The notes under the pieces were generated by a model that ran no database searches, had not been told where the DNA came from, and was given only the letters and a program-made list of their open reading frames with translations. A DNA stretch of 64,000 bases from Agriotes lineatus (taxonomy: Eukaryota; Arthropoda; Insecta; Coleoptera; Elateridae), in the NCBI GenBank assembly GCA_940337035.1, contig OW679203.1, positions 23,569,495 to 23,633,494 of the forward strand, in the 5' to 3' direction. This document shows positions 38,236 to 50,800 of the stretch, in pieces. How positions within the stretch are numbered: position 1 is the stretch's first letter; each line of letters begins with the position of its first letter. A program made the position numbers and the translations under genes.

Positions 38236-39273
38236 GCGCTATAACACAGAACAAAGTTATTTTTTAACAATATAACGCTTACTACATGCTTTAGCATGAG
38301 ATATCTATCAGTGGAATATCTAATAAGCGAAGAAAACGAAGCCATTAAAGAATGTTAAAAGTTATCCTCATACATTCAATACCTTTGGGGGGATTTTAAT
38401 TTCGGTAACGTCACTTTTTCTTGAGCTATACATTTGTGTAGTTTGTGTTCTTATAAAGTTAAGCTTGAAATATGTCATTGTTATAAATTTGTTATGACAA
38501 CAGGGCTATTTTGTATGCAGTTCCCTCTTAAGTAAGAATTTATAGACGTTCTATGGTAGTGTAACTTTTCTGAACGCACCTTTTGTTATTGATAAAAGTG
38601 CGGTTTCGTTGCTATTCCATCTATTATTTTTATTTTTGATAACATCTTGTGCACTCGGTACAGAAAAATGACTTAATTTAATTTTAATATCAACAAATAA
38701 GCCGTTTTTCAATGAGAAGCTGTAACTTTTTGTGACATTTGTTTAACAGTGTGATTAATTTTCTCATTAAACATTAGTTATTTGCAAGGCTGGGGGTGCA
38801 CCGACAATGAAGCATATTATCCCTCCTCTTTCCCGAGCAGCAACTCCAGTTATGCCACCCGTTCGGAAAGCCATCTATCGCAATGCGACCGGCTAACGCC
38901 CAGCTTGCACTTTACCTTTTTATACCGGGTATGGTATGGAGGCATATCCATCCCTCTTAGTTACTATCCGAGTCACCCATCGAAACTTTGAATGCGGGTT
39001 CAACCGCTGAAGCCCCGACTGAAGCCGAGCCCGCTGACCGGCATACAGCCTAGTTAATGCCTCTACGAATCCGTCATCATCTCATTTAACCGGGCACCTA
39101 ACCACCGGGCACCTAGGTAAAAGGTAAGGGCTTGTGCTTACTATCCATAGCACTCGTGTGAACATTTTACCAGTAATCGTCGAGAGTAAACTCGCTACCG
39201 CACAATTCAGCATCAGCTCGGTATCTTTAGCGTACTGCAGCTCTTCCACATGCTTGTATCAGGTGCCCACAAT

Positions 39274-39373
39274 NNNNNNNNNNNNNNNNNNNNNNNNNNN
39301 NNNNNNNNNNNNNNNNNNNNNNNNNNNNNNNNNNNNNNNNNNNNNNNNNNNNNNNNNNNNNNNNNNNNNNNNN
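39274..39373. other. Assembly gap of 100 N
   Basis: Exactly 100 N characters, the conventional size for a gap of unknown length. Any open frame running through it (39134-39397) is an artefact, and distances across it are not reliable. Confidence 0.98.
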
Positions 39374-39394
39374 TCTAATTTGTATTTCTTATGT

Positions 39395-40310
39395 TAAGCT
39401 TTATGTTGCCTGCTTAGGTTGTAGAACTGTGGTCGTGAAGATAATACCTCGTTTCGATAACCATTCCATTATATCAGATTTTTTGTTACTTGAAGTTAGG
39501 GCATAATCTTCTTGGATATTATGGTAGGATGCATTGTCGCTAACAATGACAGAACATTCTGAAAAATTTGAAATAAGCTGAGTGATAATCAATTTTTGAA
39601 AATTATCGGCATTTATTTCACTTTGGCAGTTATCTCTCTTGGTTCCAGATTGAAAAATTAGAACTCATCTCGCCACCTGTATCTACAATAATCAACCTTC
39701 TGCTGTTAGATATATGTGCCAGTTAAACTTGTAAAGTTTCATTTATTCAACTTTTTGCATTTGAGTAACTTTTATGGAAGTAAGTTTCAACTAAACAAGA
39801 ATGATTGGTGGACCCTCTCGCTTTATTGTTTTATTTTTTCTAAAAAATTCAGGATCTGGTCCATTCTCACAAATGTTTATGAGGAAAACAGTGTTTACTT
39901 TGCAATAATTAATTTTTTCTAAATAACTATTCTTTAGAAATGCGGTTCTCTTCTATTAATAATCTTCTATTGTTTTCAACCATTTAAAACCCAACCATTT
40001 CAATAATTTAGCAAGTGAAGCTCACAGGCCGCTCCAATATTATTCTCTTTCTATTTTTTAAGGCGATAATGTAACCACATATCATTCGGTGATAAAAAAA
40101 TTATATATTATATTTCCAATTTCTTCATATTTATAACTCCCCAAATTGGTTACGGTACAGGGCTTTTTTGGTTACTTTGGAGATCGAAAAGCTGGAGATT
40201 TTTCATTTTCAGTACCTGTCGTAGCAGGTTCTTTCAAAATGCGTTCAATATTTCTAATGGATACTCCACTCACTAACACGCTATTAAATTTGTGATTTTA
40301 TTAAGTACCG
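39395..40310 (-). pseudogene. DDE_3-type (Tc1/mariner-like) transposase remnant
   Basis: Minus-strand reading from 40310 down: SGVSIRNIERILKE (about 40275-40235) fits the N-terminal helix-turn-helix of insect DDE_3 transposases. It is followed by YKYEEIGNIIYNFFIT (about 40130-40090) as the linker. After a badly decayed stretch come RLIIVDTGG (about 39693), INADNFQKLI, then VIVSDNASYHNIQEDY (39556-39510). The last carries the second catalytic Asp in a DNASYH box, and SDIMEWLSKRGI follows. Multiple stops and shifts make it inactive. The assembly gap lies just beyond the C-terminal end, so the third acidic residue may be lost in it. The exact superfamily branch is uncertain. Confidence 0.75.
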
Positions 40311-40944
40311 AAAACTTGTCGTAATATAATTTAAACTAATATAAACAACTGCCATAACTTGTTTACACAACGACTTATTTACGATTCTGGACATATTAGT
40401 TCGCATTTCAATCACTGTATAGACAATATGAAATGGAAATTTGTACTGAACCAATTTATGAAAGCGATATTTTCTTCCAGCTCAAATATCTATTACCTAA
40501 ATGGGTAATAATGTCAGGAATACTAACTTTTCAACTATTACAGTATATTATATCCCACATTTAACAACACCATTCCCTTATTTTGGTATACAGTTTTGTC
40601 GCCTTTTCTATGTGGGAGGGGGGCGGGGGATTATATCTATATTCCAGAATTCTGGAATATTCTTTTTATTCCAAATGTTTTCTGCCAGTTAGCCTTTACC
40701 AGGGGATTTGTCATTTTTTAACTTACCTATTATCGCAGTAATTTTCTGCTGCGTCAATAGCCTTAATTTTTGTATCTCAACATGTAGTGCTGAAAATAGA
40801 TTATATAAATAGTTTAAGCTGTTGTGGTGACCTAGATTATTGTATTATTCATAAATAGAAACAAGTATATCTGGAAAAAAACTTGCTGTTGGCTACGATG
40901 AACATTTTCGTGAGTTTGAGGTTAGGTTGAACAAAAAGTTAATA
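40311..40944. other. Spacer with G-rich run between transposase and LINE relics
   Basis: Nothing coding is recognised. A G-rich run, gggaggggggcggggga (40615-40630 approximately), could form a quadruplex on this strand. Confidence 0.5.
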
Positions 40945-40949
40945 ATAGA

Positions 40950-41995
40950 ATGCCTAAATGTGATTTTAGAGAAATGGATGAAAGTCACGTTGAGATAAAT
41001 GTTTTGCTTGTGATGGCTGTAAGAAGCTGTGAAATGTGTTCAATGGAAGAGTTTACTTAATCGGAACTGCGAGTGTTGCAGTTGAAAAAGACAAGAGCGC
41101 TCAACTATTTTTGTACAGGGCGTATACAGAAGCTAAAGGGAGGGAGAGCGGAAGATATATTAGCAATGAAAATGGACGAGGTATTGCAGCAATGTGGCGA
41201 TAAAATACAAAAGGAAAATAGTGATTTGCTGGACGCCAAGTTGAATGAGGTGAAAGAAGAGTTGGCGAAGTTTGTTGGAGACACAATGAAGTTAGGAAAC
41301 TATGAAACGCTGGTGATTCAACCAATGGAAATTAAAGGGGAGAATGAGAATAGAACTAAAGAAGTTGTAAAAGGAATTAGTTTGGCATATTTTGAAATAA
41401 GTATAGCAAATGTGAATGTTTAGAAATAGTAATATTGCCATAAATTGTGAAAGAAGTTATGATAGAGAGAAGTTAAAAATTGATATGAAACTTGAGAGAA
41501 GTATAAAACCCACACAGTTGATAAAAAGACCATGTCTAAAGATTATAGAGATAACTGAAGGTTATAGTAATGACGAGGTAAAAGAGTGTATTCTAAAGCA
41601 AAATACTTTGATAATAGCCGATGGTGAAGTAGTTATAAAGGTAATTAAAAAAATGGAAGGAAGATACATGGCTATAATCAAGGTTAATGCATAGTTGTTT
41701 AATAGGGTAGTGGAAGATGGAAAACTGATAATAAATTGGGAAATATGTATATATAAGTCTTTGAGCTTGTTTCAATGTTACGGTATTTTAAATGTTTGAA
41801 ATTTAATCATAAAGAATTTTGTGTTGTGCATAATGTGGGGTTGGGGACCATAAAGATCAAAATTGCAAATCCAAAGAAGTTCGGTATGCTTGCTGTATGG
41901 AAGCTAACATAACACTTGAGTTGAATTTAGATGATAAGCATAGTGTATACGATGTGCAATGTCCAACAATGAAGAGACAAATGGATAGAAGAAGA
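40950..41995 (+). pseudogene. LINE ORF1 remnant (PHD-like finger, coiled coil, zinc-knuckle-like region)
   Basis: The ATG at 40950 opens MPKCDF. After a frame change there is a cysteine cluster (CxxC then CxxC, about 41004-41045), like the PHD finger of CR1-type ORF1. At 41170-41300 a heptad-rich stretch (LLDAKLNEVKEELAKFV) looks like a coiled coil. The piece at 41416-41694 contains CILKQN and resembles the gag-like region of other LINE ORF1s. A cysteine/histidine segment near 41775-41850 could be a decayed CCHC knuckle. It is split over at least three frames, so there is no intact product. The role in the family is RNA binding and RNP assembly. Confidence 0.6.
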
Positions 41996-42049
41996 GATAG
42001 AATTACAAGTCATAGCAATTAGAAAAGAGCAAGTTAAGTAATACTAAGA

Positions 42050-44605
42050 TATTTGAATTTAATGCCCAAGGTGTTGTAGTTCATCTAGATAAAATTAAGT
42101 TCTTTATAGGAGAGTGGAAACCTCTGGCTGTTATTCTAAGTGAGACGTGTGTTACTGAGGTAATTGAAGACTTTGAAATCAAAGTGGTAGGATTTGATAT
42201 TGTACGAGCTGATTAGAATAGCAGATGCACAGGAGACCACTCCTTTTTTTTACTATCAGATGTTAACTACAGGATATTAAGGCCTACAAAAAAATTATGG
42301 GGTGATGGCTTGTACAGGTTTCTCGTGCGTATTAGTAGGTGTGTATCGTTCACCGAGTAGTTCAAAAGTGCAATTTTTACAGTATTTTGAGGAGATGTGT
42401 GATAATTTAATTGGGAAAGGTTTGGTAAGAGTAATTATTATGGGAGATTTTAACATAGACTGAAATGATGATCCTATATACCAATAGGCTAAAGATGTCT
42501 AAATGGGTGTGGATTAGTGCAATTAGTTAATGAGCATACACATATATTAAAAAATGGCAGAACTACAAAAGACTCAATCATAACCAATGAAAAGTGCCTT
42601 AGAACTTTAACAGTAGAAATTAAAGCAGAAGAGAAATACGAACGTAACACAATCCAAAAAACAATACTGAGTAGAGAGAAATGGAAGAAAAATTGCATGA
42701 CTTGTTTGCAAATCTCTGTGATGTAATTGAAATAATAATGCCAAAGAAAGATATTTTAGTACGAAATAGAAAAACATGGTTTAATGATAGAGCGAAGGAC
42801 GTTATAAAAAGATGAAATATAGCGCATATGCGTTTTATTGCTACTAATAATTTGTTACATTGTTAGGAATCTAAAGTTTTAAGAAATGGGACAGTAACAA
42901 TTAATAAGAGACGAGAAGAGAAAGTATTATGAGACCAAGGTAAATATGAATAAGTATAGAAAATGTGGAGAATACTGAAACACTTAGCATCTGGACAGGA
43001 TATACAAGTTATTCTATTATTAAATTTCAGGCACAAAAAGTGGATGAGTTGGAAGGCATCGCTAATGGTTTTAATGAGTATTCCACAGATAGTATAAAAG
43101 ACTTTGTGATACTAATTTTGATGTGAGAAATTTACTTAGCAATCTCAATAACTTCAGATTAATTAATGAAGTGGATTTGGAAAAGGTCGTTTATGGTATG
43201 GTGAATAAAAGTAGTCCAGACGGTTTCATTAAGGAATATTTTGAGGAATTGAAATGGCCGGTACTTAATTAATTCATCGTTAGAAAGTACTACCTATAAT
43301 ACCTACACGACTTAAATATCTCAACTGACATACCAATTAGGAAAGTGCCTAAATCCGTCAATTGTGAGGATTGCAGACCAGTTAATATACTGCCAACATT
43401 AGAGAAAATATTGGAAAAAGTTGTGTATAATCAGCTGCTCGAATATATTACAGTGAATAATATTCTTTTGCATGTTCAGTCAGGGTTTAGGGTAAAACAT
43501 AGTTGCGAAACTAGAAGAAATGTACAGATAAAAGATCGTCAGTAGTGGTTTTGTTCTTGGCTTTGAAAAGAGCTTTTGAAGCTGTGGATACAAAAAGGTC
43601 AATGATGAAGTTGCGAGCTTGCGGTATTAATGACGAAGCCTGGGAATGGATAAACTATTATTTTGTAGGAAGAAAGCGATGGATAAAATACGGTGAAGTG
43701 GTGTCTAGTGAAGGAGATGTAGAGTTTGAAGTCTTCGAAGGGAGCGTTTTGGGGCATCTATTGTTTGCACTGTATATCAATGATTTGGGTTATGTTTTCT
43801 ATTTGTGTAAATGTCACTTATTTGCTGATGACGGTATTATATTCTTAGAGGGAAAAGATATTATATAAATGATAGATAGATTAAACAGTGAATTGAAAAT
43901 TAATATTGCCAAAACCAAGGCTATGTGCATTGCTAGCAGTAGTGTTTATACAAGAATTAGAGATAGTAGAAGGAAATTAATGAGTGATGGAATGGACATT
44001 GAATTTGTAGATAAAATCAAGTACCTAGGAATAATGTTGGCTTGTAAGTTAAGTTTTAATGATCACGTGGACTATATTTGTAGTAAAATTGGCAAAAGAT
44101 TGGGAGTGTTATCAAGGGTCAGTAATTCTTTATCTGTTTATACGAGGCAAACAATATACCTATACATACATATACATTTTACCAGCATTATCTTGCCATA
44201 TTTTTACAACTGTGTTACAGTATTATACCCAGTAAATCAAGGTGACAATCATAGATTACACATTTTGCAGAATCGTAGCAGGAGATTAATTCTGAGATGT
44301 AATTGGTATATAAAGTAAAACCAAGTTAAGGGAATTATGGCATTATCAAGTTTTAGTTTTTATTTATAAGATACTCAAAGGAGGGATGTCTGTTTATTCT
44401 AATGAATATATTTTAGTTGTAAAGAAGTGCATAACTATTATACAAGAAATAGAATAATAGAAATAATTTATATGTACATAATGTAGTCATTAGTGGGGGA
44501 TATAATTCGTAAATTCGGTTTAATGGGTTGGTTGATAACATTAAACAGTCAACTAATGCAAATATGTTTAAAGTCAAATTAAGGGAATGGATTGCTATGA
44601 AGCAG
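42050..44605 (+). pseudogene. LINE ORF2 remnant: AP endonuclease and reverse transcriptase
   Basis: Endonuclease pieces: ILSETCV (about 42133), VGVYRSPSSSKVQF (42340-42375), the catalytic GDFNID (42443-42460) and DSIITN (about 42574). RT pieces: CEDCRPVNILPTLEKILEKV (43365-43425), FRVKHSCET, LKRAFEAVD (43560-43580), GSVLGHLLFALYINDL (43741-43788), FADDGIIF (43821-43844, the YADD-box relative) and IKYLGIML (44017-44040). It is followed by the C-terminal region with LQNRSRRLILRC (44261-44300). In the family this protein nicks DNA and reverse transcribes LINE RNA. The frame is broken at least at 42210, 42460, 42780-43140, 43543 and 43867, so no activity is expected. Confidence 0.85.
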
Positions 44606-45267
44606 TTAAAAATTAACTGTGTGCTTTCTTGGAGCCGCTGTTTTCGTGCCCATTGAAGTTGTGAGTTGTTTTCGTCTTGTGGCGACTCTGGATGTTTCGT
44701 CAAAATGTGTGCTACCTGTCGGAGTTAAAGGGATGCAAATAGTGAGCTGTGGTTGTAGGATCCATACCAGGAAGGTGTGGGAGCTTCATTTTCGCATCAG
44801 CGGATTTAATTATCGAATCCTTAAAGGTACCAGCTCTATCTTAACAAACGTCGTTACGCATCTCGCAAGTTGGAAGTTTCATTACGTCGACCATTTGCCT
44901 TCTGGGGGGATTATTGTCGATTTAACTCATGGTTGTGGTAATCATTGCCTTGAAGCCCTGTTCTTGCCTTCCCCAAACGCCCTTTCAAGCAGTTGCGGTT
45001 TCGATGGTCACCATCACCTTCAGTAGACATCAATTGATGGCTCCCCAGATTCCGCAAACCATGTACTGTCCTAGTTATTACAGTGCATTTTAAATTCTTT
45101 TGCGCGATGATGTTCGAAATATGTGTGTGTGTAATTTAAGCTGCCTTATGACGCTCATCCAATTTTAGATTGTATTATTTTGTATTATTTTATGTAAGAA
45201 TGAAGTACTTAGTATGTAAACATAGGTTTATTACACCCTCTACACTTAACGGTAGAAGAGGGATAGA
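44606..45267. other. No gene recognised; 135-codon open frame of unknown nature
   Basis: A plus-strand frame of 135 codons (44619-45026) is cysteine-rich and ends CGFDGHHHLQ, but matches no domain I recognise and has no promoter or splice context. The rest is AT-rich. Confidence 0.4.
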
Positions 45268-45288
45268 TTATATATATATATATATATC
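45268..45288 (+). repeat. (TA)n microsatellite
   Basis: About ten TA units just before the dispersed repeat at 45290-45560. Confidence 0.9.
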
Positions 45289-45329
45289 TAAAGGTAAGTT
45301 CACTGAGACTGCCCGCTGGTTGGGACTAC

Positions 45330-45560
45330 AAACACCTTTTAAACTCCGTTTATGGTTTCCACCTTTGCGTAAACGGAGTTACCGATAGAAAAGTGGTGGC
45401 GCTTAGCAATTAACATCTGTATTTCGTTTACCGAATCGTAGCCCTAATTTGAGGTCGTATAGAACCCCCCTTTTCAATGAGCGCTTTAGCCGACAACCTT
45501 TGTTACAGCCCATCGTAACTGGATTGGGGCAATCTATCATAAAATTTCCCGAGTTTGTAT
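45330..45560 (+). repeat. Short dispersed repeat, copy B, with hairpin
   Basis: Shares with 16040-16250 the block gaaaagtggtggcgcttag, then caattaacatctg-like, cgtagccctaatt, aatagaaccc-like, gcc(g)acaacctttgttac and a final gggttgaag-like end. Copy B also has an actccgttta...taaacggagt hairpin (45343-45379). It is noncoding. Confidence 0.6.
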
Positions 45561-45945
45561 GTAACAATTTGAAGCTTTATCGTAATGTAGTTTTTATGTG
45601 GTAACAAACAGTTAATTGAAAAAGTAATGTCATCCTTGATAATGGAAAAAAGTTAATCAAAGTGGTTTGTACTCATTCGAAAATATTCTCTAGCTCCAAT
45701 TCATCAAACTTTTCTTTTCCATGTTCACTTCGTGTACCCACTTCCTCTTGCATTTATTATTATTACGAAATTCAAGCAACAACAAAACTGTTATCACTTT
45801 CCCAAGACAATTTACCTGTCAACTTGTTGGACGAAACTAAGGCAGATTGAATTTCGTGTGGCCACTTGATGTAGCGAATAGATAACATATCGCACCAAGC
45901 ATACATATCATAAATAGCCTAGCACTCTGTTTGGCCTCAGTCAAC

Positions 45946-46252
45946 CGAGCTCTGTAGACTAGTGGTTACCACGTCTGCTTAGTATTCGCGAGGTCGCGAG
46001 TTCGATTCCCGTGGCCGTCTGCTCTGATTCAGGTTTTTAGGTGGTTTTCCTGAGTTAACAGAGTACCTTCTCTGTGGCAAATTCCGGAGTAGTACTACCC
46101 CACCTTTTCTGCCTCTCTTCCATCCTCCATCCCTCCTTTCTCTTACCCATCCTATAATTCCCGTTCGTGGCTGAAGAGTAACGCAAGGTCCCTATAGGAG
46201 CCCGCCCCCAGTTGGGGTAATTGAAATTACCTTAAAATTTACCTTCACCTTT
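45946..46252 (+). mobile_element. tRNA-derived SINE, fairly complete
   Basis: The tRNA-like head has an A box at tagactagtggttacc (45955-45969) and a B box at cgagttcgattcccgtg (45998-46014). It is followed by the ggtggttttcctgag core (46041-46055). A body follows that is rich in pyrimidines (46100-46150) and ends near attaccttaaaatttacc. The length of about 300 bp and the order fit an insect SINE. The B box is intact, so pol III competence is possible. Confidence 0.75.
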
Positions 46253-47843
46253 TGGCCTCAGGAGTACCGCTTTCTGGCACCCTTTATCATACATTTTTTT
46301 TCAGATTTGTCTTTTCCTAGTACTTTTGAGGCGGTAGTTATTATTATTGTCTTTATTTCGTACTTCTACAGAATGTTTTTTGCAATAATCCTCCTTTTCA
46401 TCCGTTTTAGTTCCTCTGTTTCTGTCTACATTTTACAAAATGGTCGGTGCCACAATCCTTTCACCTACAGTTTCGCACCGCTACATCATCTAAATGTAAT
46501 TTGCCTAGTAAAGCACACACGTTAATTAAAAGTGTAGTTGGAGGTCGGGCATTCATTAAGCTACTGCGAACGATTTCGCTTTCATGACAGGTTGAGTGTA
46601 ATAAATAATGAATGCAAAAAATGTTGAGTTATAAGAAAAAACTGATAACATCAGTAATTGATAGGAATAACATAAATAATGTAATAATTTAATAATACAA
46701 ACTAGTAAACAGTATGATTCTGTTACAGGAAACGTAGTCTTACCTTTTTGTTGTTCGAAACAATTTCGTCTAGCTCTCTTCTATTCATTGTCATCTTTAT
46801 TCCATATCTCTTTCGTATGCTTGGTCGACTTCTTCTTCCTGTGTATGGTAAATATTCGAAAGATTTCTTACGCAATCTCTCTTCCTCTATGTTCTTCATA
46901 TATTCCTACCAAGATAACTGCTGTTTGTCTGTTTTGTCGAACAAAATTCCCTCTAGGCCTCTACACGTTGAAGACATGAGCCTTGGTTATCCAAACCATT
47001 CAAACTATATTTAGGGTACTGGATCTGCTAGAGTGGAGAATGTTACGATTTAGGCAGACCAAATACAATATGAGTGACAGAGTTACGTTTTTAAACAGGT
47101 GTAATTTACTTGTTGTTTATGTCGAGAAACTAGCAACTTATTTTTGATAACAGTAATTATTATTTCGTTATCAAGCTAATGCAAAAATATTTTAGAGAAT
47201 GCACTTGAATGTTTTGTGTAGTATCAGCCTTTTTAATGTACCTACCTGTCACTAGTAATGCTTCGTATGAAATTGTCATTCGATTACTTGCTTCTCATCA
47301 TAGTGTACAATCAGTTTTATTTCTGCTACACAGATCGTAACGTGTTAAATTTACTAATGATCGGCTCTTACTGGGAAAAAATATCAACTTTGTCATTAAA
47401 GATTTTCTAAATATCTGGCCCATGTTTCATCAAATTATCTTAAAAACTTCGAAGCAAAATAATCAGTTAACGAAACGTATTTCAAAATAGATAATTTGAG
47501 TTAAATGGTCTTATTATGAATTTAAAAACCTATGTCTGCAGGCACTTCTCATTCTATTTACAATATTTATCATACGGTTTGCGTTTAGCATAATTTAAAA
47601 ACTTTCCAATCGATTGGTTGCAATACCCTTTAGAAACTCCAAAACAAACTAAAAAACCAGTCCAGCACTGTTAATATAACATTAACGCCTTCACAATGAG
47701 ATTAGAATCCAAGAACCGCTTAGGAGTAATTACCCGTCATTAGGGAATTTTTATGCTACATTTTCTCTTTCCACTTGGCTTTTCGGCGTGGGCTGAAGGC
47801 AACTAACCAGCACAAGTGCAGGTGTCATCCTCCTCACTTCTGG
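46253..47843. other. Region upstream of the JHBP gene, nothing recognised
   Basis: AT-rich, with short frames only. It is the likely regulatory upstream of the JHBP/takeout gene, but no specific hormone-response element can be supported by eye. Confidence 0.5.
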
Positions 47844-47880
47844 TATATATTGGAAACTTGGATGCACTAAAGCGCAGTTA
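47844..47880 (+). promoter_or_regulatory. Putative TATA box plus initiator of the JHBP/takeout gene
   Basis: A TATATAT stretch at 47844-47850 lies 32 bases upstream of the A in a CAGTT initiator-like word at 47875-47879, the spacing expected for an arthropod core promoter. The start codon is at 47893, so the implied 5' leader is only about 17 nt. That is short, and a separate upstream noncoding exon cannot be excluded. Confidence 0.5.
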
Positions 47881-47892
47881 GGTGTGGACAAA

Positions 47893-50800
47893 ATGCGACC
47901 CGTAATAGTGCTGCTTAGCCTGATTGGGCTCGGAGCCTGCGCCCAACTTCGTAAGCAGAAAGTTGGCTTATTTTCCCTTGTATTAACGAAGTCCGATTTT
48001 CAGCTGCTGGATTCAAGAAATGCAAACGCGATGATGCAGATCTGAACGGGTGCCTGCAAGTAGCTATACAGGATGCCTGGGCCAGGCTGAAAGATGGTGA
48101 GTGTCTGCAAAAATAGTTGTGAATTAGTGGATATTACTAAGTTGTGTTGCGGAAAAATACTGTTTTTAAGTTGACCTAGGTACTGTGTTGTCTGTTAGGA
48201 GTTAGTAATGATGAAATGATCGCCTATTACAGAGGTTTCTCACTAGTGTGAATTCGCAGTAGTGAGTAATCGTGTGAACCCTATAATACAGGCCATTATT
48301 TATCCAAAGAAATTGTTGGAATACGGAAAGTCTGAAGTTAATGACTTTTTATAATGTTTTCATAGTTAATTAACTAGACAGTTATGACTAACACCAGTTT
48401 AAGAACCGTATGTCAATTATCACCATATCATTATTGGACCTGCAGTTATTTTTCTTAAAATTTCAAACCCCGTCAAAACCAATGTTACCTTATTAAAGCA
48501 AGTAGCATTATAAAAATTGAACATCTGCTTAAAGGCAGAAATTTAAACTGATTTTTATTCAGGTGTCTCCAATTTATCCGTTCCACCTTTGGATCCACTG
48601 AATATTCCAAGCGCAACTATCCCCCGGGGCGCAGGCCCAGTTAATGTGGAGCAGAAGTATACGGACATTAACTTGCTCAATATGATTAATTCCAAAATAA
48701 CAGACGTCGAGTAAGTACAGTAAAACAATTGATGCAAAGCCTGACTGTCATTTTTACAGAGCCACTCTAGGAGACAAAGTCCAAATTCGCAGCCAAATAT
48801 CCAACCCCGAAGTGATACTTAAAGCCGACTACGATTTCAACGGCCGCATTTTGCTACTTCCCATTTTTGGAGTTGGGAAATGCACAATCAAGCTAAGTAA
48901 GTGATATTTTGCTCTAATGTCTAGAGAGACAATAATTCTCCGTCATTCTCATGACCTCTTCAATTGTCGCTCTTGGTGATTATTACAGGCAACTTACAAA
49001 ATATCCCTCTGGATTTAATTATTCATTGTCTAATATATTGCTTAAGACCATCTTTACAAATTGTTACACTTCCCAAATGCGCGAAACTGTTGAGCATTGC
49101 ATTAATTCACCCCATGCACCCCATACTTCACTAAATTTACGATTCTAAGTTTCACTATCTATTATTCTATGTCTCGCTGATAACCATATTTACAAGTTGT
49201 TACACTGCAAAATATGAAAAACTGTTTACCATTACAATATTTCAGTTTGAAGAAACAAATTGCTTGTATATTTGCACGCTATATTTTACTCAGAAGATTT
49301 TCTAGGTTTAATTGCCCATAGTTCAGTACCTTGCTTATATCGATTTTTACAAGTTGTTACATTGGCCACATGTATAAACTCTAGAGCATTACATTATTTC
49401 AGTTTTATGAAATAAATTCCTTATAGAAGGTTTGGCAACGATAGGTGAGTGTAACATATTTCTAATACTATGAGAGTTACGTAAATATTGTGTATATAAG
49501 CGGTACGCAGGTAGTTTATATAACTAAAATAGTTTTGATCAAACTTAACTTCTATTTCAATGGAATACCCTTTATTTAGGTTGCTTAACAGTTTTTCATC
49601 GAAATACTAATCATTTTGATACGAAGTTGTATGGATCGACCGTCAACTATTTTTGAGGAATTAACAATTTAATGCTGAACTCAAGGCGGCTGCTGTAAAT
49701 AACAGAAAACAAGTAAGTGAAGTAAAACCTTACCAAAAAATTATGTTTTTGTGAATTATCCTTCGAATATAAAACATTTGCAAACTTAATAATTTAGGTT
49801 TTTTTAAATGGAACAGTCTAGATGTTCTAATATTTTTGAAAGACCCTTTTATGGCGATTTCTTTTAGTATGTGATTGTATGCCCCTAAATTTAACTGTTT
49901 TGCAGATTTACGTGTTTGATCATAACAAACACAATTTAAGTCTCTTAAAATGCTATATTTCAAGAGAAAATTATGGTTTAAACACTTGAGCTACAAAAAA
50001 AGAATGAAACCAGGTTTAGATTACATAAATCCCGTCATTGTTGATACAGGAAACAATACACAAAAACGATAGTGGCAGAAATAACTTAATTTCAAGATCA
50101 AATTTAAAAAAAATGCAATTACACCAAAATCGCACACGTATAATTACGTTAAATGTTAAAATATTTTTACTTCTATTCTCTGGATATTAAAAATAGAGAT
50201 AGAGTCATCATAATTTGCGTATATAATTATTTCTATTTGTTTAAATGCACACACTGTATATCTCTGCATAATTGAAAAATGCTTTTAATGAGACATCTTT
50301 TGATATTTCATTTCTTAACCCTAAATTAAATCGCTCGGCACCAAAGTTAAACCCCTATCCATCGCGAACAGGGTAAATATAGCTGCATCACAGGTATTCG
50401 AAGAGTCCCGGTGGCGTAGGCGGCGAACGCCCGCTGGCTCGTTCGCAGGCACTGAAGTTCTAACCCCATCACTGGTAATATTTTTATTTGAAAATTGATG
50501 TAATTTGCATTACCAAGTGTTTCTTTCTATTGCTCAGTATTATTAGAAACTTAACGAAATTTTGACCCCTAGTTTCCTTCGATTTTTAAAATTAGTTAGT
50601 GTCAACGTCCACTAGCGAAGGATGTTCTGAGTAAAGCACATTACAGATTTTTTATTTTCAAACACGCATGCCTATGCAAAAACAGGTAAATTTAGAGGTT
50701 TGACGTAACATATCATAAGATAGTTCATTAGAAGGACTTTTAAAAATACAAAAATATACAAAGCGGTCCATTAAAAAATCGCAATTATTGAATTCGCAAA

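Larger units (their letters stand above)
36996..39273. other. No gene recognised apart from CT repeat and SINE
   Basis: The 37730-37960 stretch is CpG-dense. The 38785-39125 stretch is GC-richer and holds the duplicated word ccgggcaccta (39090-39115). It resembles an element fragment but cannot be named. Confidence 0.45.
40945..44605 (+). mobile_element. Nearly full-length dead CR1/jockey-group LINE
   Basis: Order on the plus strand: a cysteine-rich PHD-finger-like start, a coiled-coil ORF1, a degraded zinc-knuckle-like segment, an AP endonuclease domain, a reverse transcriptase and the C-terminal region typical of CR1/jockey-group ORF2. The 3' end is near 44605, after a KLREWIAMK-like tail. 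Many frameshifts and in-frame stops affect both ORFs. The length of about 3.7 kb is close to complete, so inactivation is by point decay and not by 5' truncation. I rest the clade on the PHD-like ORF1 start plus RT motifs; a formal tree would decide between CR1, L2 and jockey. Confidence 0.85.

Noticed and set aside
39134..39397. 87-codon frame across the N gap
   Set aside because: Artefact of unknown bases.
44619..45026. 135-codon frame as a new gene
   Set aside because: No domain, promoter or splice context; it abuts a LINE 3' end. Kept only as a note in the region entry.
45946..46020. Functional tRNA gene
   Set aside because: A and B boxes are present but the acceptor and anticodon arms do not pair, and a SINE body follows.
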